Assembly: GCA_900073065.1 (NCBI GenBank)
Contig: FJOG01000001.1
Span: 2,202,439 to 2,266,438 of the forward strand
DNA: 64,000 nt
Origin: Phialocephala subalpina
Lineage: Eukaryota > Ascomycota > Leotiomycetes > Helotiales > Mollisiaceae
Direction of reading: 5' to 3'
The notes below the pieces were generated by a model. The model did not search any database and had not been told where the DNA came from. It saw only the letters and a list, made by a program, of their open reading frames with translations. The translations under genes and the position numbers were made by a program. Shown here piece after piece: positions 12,237 through 22,852 of this stretch. The stretch's first letter is position 1. Every line of letters begins with the position of its first letter.

Positions 12237-14583
12237 ATGGGACCAAGTCCGACAGGAACTATGTTCAAATTTGTGGCCTCGGATGGTATTGGCAGTTCTC
12301 AAAAAAGGCATCAGGCGAGGCGGGCATGTGAAAACGTACGCTACCCCCCCGTCTCCTTGAAATGTTGACTTGACCCTTGCCCTATTTCTCAGTCCCCTTC
12401 TCGGGAAACATGGTTCTAATTCGTTGAAGTGTCGGCGCCGAAAGAAAGCTTGTCATCATGGAGAAGGGCCGTTCTCAAAGTCCAAGGCGGTCCAGGACGA
12501 GAACAGCTCAGCTATCCAAGGCTCAGCTTCACTAGGCCATATCTCATATACCGCCGTGGATGATCAACCGTCTGATCGACCTCAAGCCAAGGATGTAACA
12601 CAGGAGTGTACGCCAGCCGAGACGGAAAGTCTTCATGGAGGAAACTCTGTGACCACATCGAACGAGGAGACCCAGAACCCTCGAATACAATTCCAAGCAA
12701 AGCAATCTCACCAGATCCTGCACCGGCAGGAAGACCAAAATTTCAGGTTCATAGGCGATCTCAGTCCGGAAGGCATCTTTCTATCAGCTACAAGTCCTGA
12801 TGCAACTCGAGGTGGTAGCGTCGGGATATGGCTTACAAACAAGACCGCCTCACAAACCACGAAACTACACTCGCCTTCAAACCTCTTCTATGGTACGGGT
12901 CCATTGATCAAACAGGTATTGGTACCAATGCTGGAACAGGAATGTCTCTCGGCATTGCCTGCCCCAGCTAGACTGGATGCTCTGATCAAGATCTACTTTG
13001 ATAAAGTCTACCCTATCCTTCCTGTGGTTGCTGAAGCCGATTATCAAGACCTTCCCACAACGGATCCACATCGAGTCCTTCTTCAACAAGGGATTTGCTT
13101 AGCAGCTTCGAAGAATATTGCTGCTAGACAACATCTCGTGCTGGACGAGTCGGCATTACCTCTGAGCTGCAGAGAATTTGGAGAAAAGCTATCTGGGGTA
13201 ATGAGGATGTCAATTGAGATGGGACTTGTTACAATCAAGACTGTTATCATCCAGGCACTAACGTTGTTGCATCAATTCACAGACAACCCGATAGGGGAGG
13301 ACTTTACATCACAGTGAGTAATTGAGCCTAAAACGGCTTGAATGTTGCCGCTCGTTGCATAGTCCTTCCTTCACTGTTAAGATGCTAAGTTCTGGAAACA
13401 TCCCCACCCCTCACAACACTAGTAGTTACAAAGCCGGTCGCTAACTTCTCATAGATTTTGTAGCCGAGCAGTCCACCATGTACAGTCGATCGGACTGCAT
13501 TTAAGAGAGGGCCAAGATAGGAGCAGCAGTACACTATTCTGCTGCGTTTGGGCAATCGACAAGTTGAATGCTGCTCTCTATGGACGTACAGTGCAAATGC
13601 ACGAAAGGGATTTGAGCGTGGACCTCCCTTCCCACTTCGAGGCACAAGAGCCAAGCTTTCGATTGTTCCTCCATGTCATCGCTCTCTTAGACAAAGTCAT
13701 CGATATCTACCGACCAGCCAGCAGTGAAAATCCCATGCTTACTTGGGACTTTGACTCCTTCGAGGATGTGGTCCTGAAGTGTGGAGTGTCTCAAATAGGC
13801 ATATCAGTGCTAGGCATGTTTGGACTTCCCCTTTTCAATTCTCAGTCAAGCATGCCGTGCTAATCGTCAATAGCAACCACTGAGATTCTCTATCACGCAG
13901 TGGCCATTCTCTCCTGTCGTTCTAAAAGCTGGGCAGATCCACAACGATCTAGCACCTCGTACCTTCGCCAAAGTCTCTCGACGGCGACACTAAGCTCCAC
14001 TGTCAGTTGTGAGGATCATTCGCCAACACTCTTCCCCTTCGTACCGTATGCTATGTCTCTATCAATGAGCATTGCATATCGGGAAATGCGTCACAGTAAG
14101 CTGACGCTCCATCGTACTCGATCCCGAAAACAGTTCCAAATCCTCTGTGATGCTCTTTCGAAACTAGAAGGCATTTTCTGGTCGGCATCAGCGACTTCGG
14201 AGACCGGCAAGAAACTGTTGAAGGAGATGGATAGGGTCTTTTCGACCGTGATTCCAACAGAGAGAAGACAAGAGCAATACTTGGCTCAAAACGAGAGAGA
14301 TGTCCAAGCCTCTTCGAGTCTGGTCCCTCAGAACGGTAGGATCCCCAACCTCTCCGTTCTCCACTGCTCTTCCTGACACTGTTACCCCACAGAAGACCAA
14401 AACGACATGAATATGAACGGAAACATTTCCAATCAACCGATACAAGATGTCGACCCATCAATCTTTGGCTCAATCCCAGACATCGACTTATTCGGCATGT
14501 TCGATCCAGCATTCGACCTCGATAGCTTCGATGCCTGTTTGGAGGGAAATCTGAACCCAGCATTTCCTACGAACTTCCAATAG
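12237..14583 (+). CDS. Fungal transcription factor with half a zinc cluster
   Basis: A nuclear regulator of the fungal_trans class; target unknown. Five exons: 12237-12335, 12430-13313, 13455-13798, 13874-14335, 14393-14583; 659 residues. The ATG has a strong caccATGg context. The DNA-binding region reads KRHQARRACEN|CRRRKKACHH: C31-x2-C34-x6-C41, the first half of a Zn2Cys6 cluster, followed by His-His instead of the second CxxC half. The middle homology region follows (RFIGDLSPEGIFLSATSPD, YFDKVYPILPVV, SRAVHHVQSIGLHL, CVWAIDKLNAALYGR, MHERDLSVDLP, LFPFVPYAMSLSMSIAYREM). The C-terminus is acidic and rich in D, F and L (DIDLFGMFDPAFDLDSFD), a plausible activation domain. The third intron is best read as GC-AG (13799-13873), because only that junction gives SQIATTEILYHAVAIL in frame. 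The family resembles cutinase-regulator-type proteins; this is inference. Confidence 0.85.
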
Positions 14584-15616
14584 CCTTGATTCTTCTCACA
14601 AAACTTGAGACCATTGCTATCCAGCAGCCTCGAATCCAATCACCTCGCACTACTGAATCTGTGGAATCTGTTGATCCGCTTCCCCAGCTTAAGGGATTTC
14701 GTTTTTCTAAATCCTAGCACTAAATTAGCCGTCAACACAGACCAGCTTTACCTTCCTATCTAGAAGACTTGGTTGACAGACTGGAAGGCTGGCTGGTAGC
14801 GGTCCAGCCCCCGGCAATCAAGAAAGTGCCTTTGATGTGGTGCCCGCTGTTCAACCCTGAGTAAATTGGTTTCGGGGTAGGAAGATGTGCCTTATCCCTT
14901 CTTTCAACCAGTTGCAACGGCCCTATCATTCTCGTAGCACTTAATGGCAGGTGTATGGCAGTACGAAGGCGGCAAATCCAGGTGGGAAATCGAGCATTCA
15001 AGGAGTTGAATGGGTTCGGCGTTGAAGAACAAAGATACAAGAGCTGGATGAACAGCTAGGTGTTGAAGAAAATGCATTTCTCGTCGTCACTTGACAAGGA
15101 ATGAAAAAGGGATCAACGCATCATCATAAGTCAAAAACAAGATTTCATAACGCACCAAGAGACTTTGATTGGTTGTTGCCCTTCATTTATCATACCGACA
15201 TTAATGGGTGATGCTATGCAGACAGCCTCTATGTAGCTATCTATCGCATTCAGACCCTCTATCATCAATGATCATTTCCTTTCTTACATGTGCAGATGAG
15301 ATACTGCACCCTCTGTAAATGCCAATGCTGAGACAAAGCCGATGCATCAACTCGTCATCAATGTGAATGCCAATGCTTGCAAAGTTGACCCATCAACACT
15401 TCACAACTCACAACAGAACAAATCTGCCCACATGTAAGTGAGCCCCCGAATCCGGAAATACAGAGCTGCCGAACGAGTTCGTCCGTGGGCTTGTTTCGAT
15501 GGGGAGAATAGTTACGGGAATCTGAACCGACAATTGGGATTTTCGTCCAGCCGTAGATGGGCCAGACTGCCCTGACAAGATATGCAGTATATCGTAGCAA
15601 AACAGGAGAATGATGC
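14584..15616. other. Convergent 3' region, no gene supported
   Basis: It lies between the stops of the zinc-cluster regulator and the FUN30-type gene. Only short overlapping frames are present. It presumably holds both 3' untranslated regions. Confidence 0.5.
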
Positions 15617-18600
15617 TCAAACAAGCATCTCCTCTCCGTCATCATCAATCGTAGCAAGACTCTCCTTGGTACTTCGGCTTCCAGATGGCTTTTCGTTCTC
15701 TTTCTTAGTCGTCAACATATCGAGAATGGAAGCCTTCTTGCGAGTTGGTAGCTTGCCTTGAGAAGACTTTGGCTCCGGCTCGGCCTCCTTGCTGGCCTCA
15801 GCCCCGGTCTCCTCGGTGCCATTGCTTGTACCAGTGCCATCCAAGAGCATCTTAGAAATGGCTTGCTCACCAGCTTCGTCGCTCGCCTCCTCACCAGCTA
15901 CTCTGCCGTCTAGCATCAGCTTGCTCTCACCCAATTGATGGATTTGCTCTTCGACTGTGTCTCTGGTGACAAGCCTAACAACCTCAACTTGTTTCTTTTG
16001 GCCCACGCGATGTGCGCGGTTCTCGGCTTGTTTATCGTCCTGGGGATTGAAACTGCTATCGAAGATGATGACCTTGTTTGCGTACATCAAGTTGATACCA
16101 GTACCACCAGCCTTGGTTGTAAGCAAGAAAGCAGTGATACTCTTATCGTCCCGAAATTCATCGATTTTTGTCTGACGCTCATCGATCTTGGTGCTGCCGT
16201 CGATGCGAGTGAACACGATCCCAGATGAGTTTAGAACTGCCTCCAGGATGTCCAGAACAAGAGCGAATTGAGAGAAGATCAAGACTCGATCACCATTCTC
16301 CTTGTAGGATTTAACGAGTTTTGACATCGTTTCAACTTTGCCAGAGTCCATCCATGCAAGGTCCGGAATGTCGAACTTACGGATGCATGGGTAGATTTCA
16401 CACCACGTGTGCAGCCAGAAGTCAGACATGAGACGCATCTCTCCAAGAAGATGTTCAAGTTTTTGAGAGGACGGGAAGTATTGAGTCTCCCGCTTGCGAA
16501 GGATGTCGGCCATTTGTTTGATCTTGCTTTCAGTGAAGTGGCGTCTGAACAATAGAGGATGAATAGCAGCCTTTCGAAGCTGCATCAAGGGATTGTTTTC
16601 ATCAGCCTTTGGTACCACGCCACCCTCGACACGGATTCGAGCTCTCTCACGAGCCTGTTCCATGAAGCTGTCATAAATCTCCTTCTGAGCAGGGTGTAGC
16701 TTGCAATNNNNNNNNNNNNNNNNNNNNNNNNNNNNNNNNNNNNNNNNNNNNNNNNNNNNNNNNNNNNNNNNNNNNNNNNNNNNNNNNNNNNNNNNNNNNN
16801 NNNNNNNNNNNNNNNNNNNNNNNNNNNNNNNNNNNNNNNNNNNNNNNNNNNNNNNNNNNNNNNNNNNNNNNNNNNNNNNNNNNNNNNNNNNNNNNNNNNN
16901 NNNNNNNNNNNNNNNNNNNNNNNNNNNNNNNNNNNNNNNNNNNNNNNNNNNNNNNNNNNNNNNNNNNNNNNNNNNNNNNNNNNNNNNNNNNNNNNNNNNN
17001 NNNNNNNNNNNNNNNNNNNNNNNNNNNNNNNNNNNNNNNNNNNNNNNNNNNNNNNNNNNNNNNNNNNNNNNNNNNNNNNNNNNNNNNNNNNNNNNNNNNN
17101 NNNNNNNNNNNNNNNNNNNNNNNNNNNNNNNNNNNNNNNNNNNNNNNNNNNNNNNNNNNNNNNNNNNNNNNNNNNNNNNNNNNNNNNNNNNNNNNNNNNN
17201 NNNNNNNNNNNNNNNNNNNNNNNNNNNNNNNNNNNNNNNNNNNNNNNNNNNNNNNNNNNNNGAAGGACAAAGGGAGTAAGTATAGATCGGGCACGGTCGA
17301 TTCTTTGCTTCGAAAGCAGCGCAGCATGATCCTTGTCGTGTGTCGTGGCTTTCACTTTAAAAATGAAGTCGAGTTGGTCATGAAGTGTAGCGAACACATC
17401 GGGTAGGATGAATGCGAGAATTGCAACCAGCTCTCGCAGATTGTTTTGCAACGGGGTGCCTGTGAGCAGGAGCCGGAAGTTGGCGGGAATCTTGATCATG
17501 CCTTGGTACCGCTGAGCCTTGGTATTCTTCAGCATATGGCCTTCGTCGTAAACGATAACCTGAGAACTGGTTAGTACGGCATATAAGTGAATAACAAGAA
17601 GTCTCACATCAGCTTCCATACGTCGCAAGAACTTATTATCTTCCTTCTTCCACGCCATATCATAGGTAGTCACAACAACGTTGATTACATCTCTTCTCTC
17701 AAGATAGTCTTCCGCTGCCTCTGCTCGCTCTGGTTGTGAACCTGAATAAAGTTAGCTTTGATTAGTCTGATCTCGAGAAATACGTACCATGGTAAACCAC
17801 AATACTAAGGTCTGGAGAGAACTTTCGAAATTCTCGAAGCCAGTTCTCTAGTGTTGAGCCAGGACAGATAACAACGTGAGGTCCCGTATGGCCAGTTTCG
17901 ACAAGGTGAGTCAAGAGAGAAATGACCTGACAGGTTTTTCCGAGACCCATATCATCTGCAAGAATGCAGCTCAGATTGTGTCTGTACATCAGAGCAAGCC
18001 AGTTCAAGCCAACGACTTGGTAGTCCTTGAGTACGCAATCTTCTGCCATCATATCCGGCTTCTTCAAGAACTCGACATTTTTCTTTCGCTTGACTACCGG
18101 GGTCTTAATGTCGTCATCGCCAGCGTTAGACGCAGGACCACTGCTTGGAGATCCCAAGCCAGAATCACGCTGCAAGTCATCATCTAGAGACGTGAGTTCA
18201 AGTTCACCGGTCTTCGAGGCACCAAAGACATCGAATCCCCATTCCTTCATCTCCTCTCCGATCGGCCTGCCCAATTCTTCGCAAGTTGTCTCGAGTGTCG
18301 TGATAGCGTCAAATGCCTCGAACATGTCGATGCATTTCTGAACAATCTTGTCGCCGATCGGTGCCCTTGCGCTCTTCCTGCCGCCCTTAGTAGTCTTTTG
18401 ATTCTCGACCACCCTTGCTGCATCCAACGTCTTGAAAGGACGAGCAGCGATCATGATCTCAAGCTCGTGCTGAGAGAGGCTGGTAAGGTCAATAGCATCC
18501 TTGAGTGTGCATGTATTCAGAAACTTCAGAACGCGATCTTCTAGCTCCGGGTTGTCTTCCTCTTCCTCCTGACCAGACGCCAAACCAGAATCCGAATCGT

Positions 18601-19762
18601 AATCGTCTTCAATATCTGGGAGTTGTGGCTTGAGGGGGGATGAAACCTGAGGGGTTGCTGGCGATGAGGGATGTTTGCGACCTTGGACAAGCTTTCGCTT
18701 CTTTGGGGCCTCTGCAACTGCAGCTTGTGGTTTCGGTGCTGCCTGCGTCGAGTATCTCTCGCGGATAGAGGCAATAGGACCAGTCAACCCCCGCTTCATC
18801 TGTAGCTCTGGCTTCTTCTGCGGAGTCTCGATCTCATCTTCAATCACGATGATTTCTGGTTGCTTTTCCTGGGCGTTCATATACTTATCGACGGCATCTT
18901 GGACATTGCCCTTGGACTCAGTGATCATGTTCTGGGCCGTCAAGACTGGTACATGTGGCAATATACCTCTGAATTGGGTGATTAATCGCTTCATCTTCTC
19001 GTCAACGTCATCCATACCGATGTCCACAATAGCTTGCGCTCTCTCTGGCCTCATCTGAAGTTGTGATGCCTTGGCGTTTGCCTTGCCGCTTGCAGGACCC
19101 TTGTATACCGAATTGTTCATGACAGCATTGAATTTGGCCTGACCATTTGACGTGTTCTGCGCATCCTTGCTCGGTGAACCTCCAAAAGACGAGTTCGCAC
19201 TTCTCGAGATGAATTTGGTCGGAGCGATATTGGCAAGGCCAGACTCATCATCCGAGCTATCACCTACATATGTAGGCCTGGAGTCGTCATCGTCAGGAAT
19301 GGTGTAGACCTTAACAGGAGGCTTTGCGACAATCCCAGCAGGAGGTCTGTAGGCGGTACCGGCAGGAGCCATGCTCATAGCTAGACACCGAGGGGGAAGG
19401 GAACTCTTTTGTTGCGTAGGTGTGGAGACATTGTGAGGGGGTCGAGGTTCAGAATCTCTGCCGCTGAATGGCGATGAAGCTGGGACTTGTACGACAGTCT
19501 TCGGGGTAGGAGGAGGACTGGAAGTCGCATTCGCAGCCCGGGGAAGTATCTGGGTTGGCTGAGTTTGATATCCATTGCCTGGCGTATCGGGGATGAAGTC
19601 TGCAAGCAGGTCGTCGCCACTATCGTTGTCCGAGTTGTAAGCACCGGTATTGTTCGCAGAGGTCGAGGTTGAGTTGTAGCCAGAGGCAGTCTTTTGGCGC
19701 TTGGGAGGGGGGGAATTATCGACCAACAACGTTGGCTGTGTTGCGCCGTCGTTGAAAGCCAT
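15617..19762 (-). CDS. FUN30: FUN30/Fft3/SMARCAD1-type SNF2 chromatin remodeller (interrupted by N gap)
   Basis: An ATP-dependent remodeller that maintains silent chromatin and promotes DNA end resection in yeasts. Exons: 19762-17788, 17741-17608, 17559 to the gap, and from the gap to 15617. A disordered N-terminus carries a CUE-like segment (QFRGILPHVPVLTAQNMI, about residue 260). The SNF2 core shows DDMGLGKT, then DEGH in place of DEAH (YDEGHMLKNTKAQRY), TGTPLQNNLRELV, and after the gap MQLRKAAIHPLLFRRHF, KVIIFDSSFNPQDDKQAENRAHRVGQ. DEGH with a CUE domain is typical of Fun30/Etl1. The 554-base gap removes the segment between TPFVL and CKLHPAQKEIYDSF, and the frame changes across it, so its true length or an intron is unresolved. 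Introns 17787-17742 and 17607-17560 have good signals; the latter is 48 bases and stop-free. It is divergent from VMA21. Confidence 0.93.
16708..17261. other. Assembly gap (554 N) inside the SNF2 gene
   Basis: A run of N. The coding frame entering it (from 17262) and leaving it (to 16707) are not in register over 554 bases, so the N count is an estimate or the missing part contains an intron. Confidence 0.98.
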
Positions 19763-20299
19763 CGTGAGGAGGGGTGAAGCAAAGGCTTCGAGGCGGTCGG
19801 TCGTTGCGCAAAAGGTAGTGGTTTCGTTTCTGTTGTTTGAAGAAATCGGAAATCGGAAATCGAGGTATTTGTGCGAGAAAATTCAGCTTGTCGCTTGTCG
19901 TTCAAGGTGAATGAAGTCGTGAAGAGCTCACTTTCGCTCGACGTTCACGTCAACCTCGCCCACTTTTCCAATTGCGTCCAGTCCAAATGAAAGATGTTGC
20001 TAGCACAATCCACCGCAATATCCACAACAGGGAGAATGAGAAAACGCCGTAATTTCAAAAGCGAGGGTCCGCGGTCATCCAAATCCTCCAGTATCGAGGG
20101 GAAAGATCTTGAGGCTGTAAAAGGAGGATTGTGACGATGCTCTTCGCCAAAAAGTTCGCGCTAAATTTAAAAACGCGCTTGCCTTCGCGAGAAACACGAA
20201 AGTCATGAGCAGCCTTGCTCATCCACCCATTCCCGACTGACCAGCTTGTCCATCAAACACACCCAGTACATTCACTCGCTGAGGTCAACAGACGAAATC
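19763..20299. promoter_or_regulatory. Divergent promoter region, FUN30-type gene and VMA21
   Basis: The 537 bases between two divergent start codons must hold both promoters. The part near 20150-20180 is AT-rich with ttaaa runs. No defined factor site is claimed. Confidence 0.5.
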
Positions 20300-20754
20300 A
20301 TGGCGACCAGAAGGATCATCTCAGGCGAGAAGACTATTCTGGAGAAAGATGACAAGGACTTTGCACAGCCTGAGGGCGGAAAGAGCAATATTGCCCCTGC
20401 AGTCCCAGCGTGAGCCTCACCCCAGATTCTGGTATCAGTCACATGAATACTAACACAATGATTCAAGGCATGTGATATATAAGCTCTTGGGCTTCACGTT
20501 GGCTATGGTTGTTGGTCCTATAGGATCGTATTTCCTCACGTTGAACCTGTTATTTAGAGGTAATATCTGTTCTCTCTGATTGCTATCTACATATCTAACG
20601 ACAAACAGGAAACTCGACATATGCTGGTGCATTCGCTGCAATCATGGCCAATGTCGTCCTAATCGGATATGTCGTCGTTGCGTTCCAGGAAGACCAGACC
20701 GACCAGATGGAAGCAAAGGAAAAGGAGAAGAGGGAGGGAAAGAAGGTGATATAG
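20300..20754 (+). CDS. VMA21: VMA21 V-ATPase assembly chaperone
   Basis: A small ER membrane protein that escorts assembly of the V-ATPase Vo sector. Three exons: 20300-20409, 20468-20559, 20609-20754; 115 residues. There are two transmembrane segments, about residues 38-62 ([19 protein letters not shown]) and 73-92 ([20 protein letters not shown]), joined by the short loop [12 protein letters not shown], which is the family signature. The N-terminus is hydrophilic and the C-terminus is highly charged ([11 protein letters not shown]). The ending KKVI is a near-match to the cytosolic KKxx ER-retrieval signal that Vma21 uses, with the lysines at -4 and -3. Length and topology match fungal Vma21. 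The start is the only ATG before the first conserved block. Confidence 0.95.
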
Positions 20755-21160
20755 TCAGGTGATATGTCTAGCTTTCAAGAAACAGATTTCGGGAGTCCGG
20801 AGTTGGGACAATCGGCATGCAGGGATTAGGTCTAGGACTTTAGAGAGAAAGTTAAGGCCTTCAATTTGTTTCAGAGCTTATTCGCTGTATATCCACTACA
20901 TGGGCGGACAAATATGAGCAATCAAGGGGAAGTGGTATCTGTTGTCCAGTGCCAACCATATCCTGAGAGGAATATGGCAGAACCGCTGTAGCAAAACCCC
21001 AACGCCATAAATGCAGATCCAACCTAATCCGCCAATTGTCTGTCCCATTATAGCCTGACCCAAGGACGACATCCGCCTGCCTCATGAACGTCGTTAAAAC
21101 CCATGCAGGACACACCTGTAATCCACACAATCCATTATTAACCCCCCCCGGCACTTCCAT
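20755..21160. other. Convergent 3' region of VMA21 and the DUF2406 gene
   Basis: About 400 bases between two stop codons. No gene seen. A run of nine C lies near 21144-21152. Confidence 0.5.
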
Positions 21161-22852
21161 CTACGATTTGCTGAACCGCTTGCCAAACCACGACTTCCGC
21201 TTCTCGCCCGATGAAGGCCGCTGAGAGTTATTTGGTGGGCCCGCATTACCGCTCGTAGCACTAAGCTTGATAGGAACCCGCGGTAGAGCACTATCCTTTC
21301 GAAGGACAGCTGGAGCACCTTCCTTCTGGTAACCATTCCCTTGCCTCTGCGCTCCATTCGCAGGACTGGCTACATACTGCTCCTGCAATCCAGCGCCTGG
21401 AAGCGAATATTGAGGAGTGGCTCCGAATCCATTGAATCCATAAGTTTCACCTGGCTCTTTGACGGGAAGAGGAGTAATTCGGTCAACCGAGCTGTTCTCG
21501 CTACTTGGATCTGTCGAATAACCAGCCGGATCTCCTGAACTTCCGCTTCCAGAAGCAGTGTTCACCGTCTCATATGACTGCTGATTTCCAGGTACCGGAT
21601 ACACTCCTGGAGGGTTATTGAAATGTGGCTCAGACGCTGTTCGGGGGTAGCGAGCTCTGTTGGGAGTGTAACCATTTTGTGGTCCAGCATTTTCAGGTCC
21701 ATTGTAGTAGCTGTCGGGTCTCTGCGCATAACTGTCGGGCCTGTATGACTGAGATCTTCCTCCATAGGAGCCATTCTGAGGGAACCTAGGTCTTTCGTCG
21801 GTTGTTATTTGAGTTCCTAGGATTTACATTAGCGGATTTTCTTCTTTCGATAAGAATTTTGAAGCTAAGATAAAGGGTCTTTTCTGAGTGTCTGAATTTG
21901 GTCTAGGATTCCTTGCTAAGAATCCGGCTCGGCACTAGCCTGAGAAATCCGGATTGATGGCAAATCGACTTCCCCATTGCACGATGCCCGAAGATGTGCC
22001 AGGCCATTTCAACACTGATCCAACTCAATTATAGCGGCACTCGGACACTGTTGGAGGACAGTGTCATGTTGAGCTTCAGCATCACTGAACAGTTTGGAAA
22101 GTGTGTCGAAAAAAATGAGGAGGATAAGTCATCCTAGGGTGCTTCAGAAGATGTAGAGAAATGCATCCACATACCTCCATAATAACTGCTTCGACGATTG
22201 TAGTTTGATTGACCATCTCCTGGATCTGCCAAAAATGATCAGTATGATATCCTCATTGCCGACGACTGCCAGACTCGCTGCGGGGTCTTACCTGTGCGCA
22301 TAAATGACTTGCGATTATAATTGCCATCAATGGCAGCTTCGAATGCTCGGATGGTATCAAGAGGTCTCTCCCATCTACTTCGTGTCGGGTTTGATCGATC
22401 AGGGTCGGCTTTAATGGTGCAAGAGTCAGTCTTGAGCTCTCAATTGAGGCAAGAAAGTACAGTACTTACCTATGGGATTTCCTTGGTTGTCGCGGTGTTG
22501 AATCGCACGAATAGATGCCAATGAAGACTTCACTCCACTTGCAACCGCAGCTGTAACAATTATCAGTCTCAGTTCTGGTGAATCACGCCGTCATGAGAGG
22601 CGTCTGAAGCGAAGAGATGTACTCACAGGGTTCGGACTCAGTCAAAGCCATGGATGGATCAGCTTTTGAATTTCCTAATCTTCGTGATTCCTTCTCCGCA
22701 TGTGTCTCATGGAGATCAATCTTATGTCCACTACCACTGCTCTTGTGTGAGTGGAAGGAGAAACTCGATTTCGCTCGTTGTCTCTGTGCTGGTCTCTGTT
22801 GCTCGAAGTGTTGCTGGCCCGGGGCCGCAGGTAACGGGTGGTTCGCAGACAT
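21161..22852 (-). CDS. DUF2406 family protein
   Basis: A fungal family of unknown function. Five exons: 22852-22627, 22550-22470, 22408-22292, 22225-22175, 21816-21161; 376 residues, and all phases agree. The conserved N-terminal part reads HKIDLHETHAEKESRRL, SKADPSMALTESEP, then GVKSSLASIRAIQHRDNQGN, PIADPDRSNPTRSRWERPLD, TIRAFEAAIDGNYNR. The rest is disordered and rich in Ser, Tyr, Gly and Asn, with repeated RPDSY units, and ends in a basic tail (KRKSWFGKRFSKS). That tail suggests membrane or nuclear contact, but this is inference. The fourth intron (22174-21817) is 358 bases, far longer than the rest, with a perfect GTATGT donor. It converges on VMA21. Confidence 0.9.

Noticed and set aside
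14051..14563. 170-codon minus-strand open frame
   Set aside because: A shadow of exons 4 and 5 of the zinc-cluster regulator.
16585..17673. Long frames crossing the first N gap
   Set aside because: Artificially open because N does not encode stops; the true frames on either side differ.
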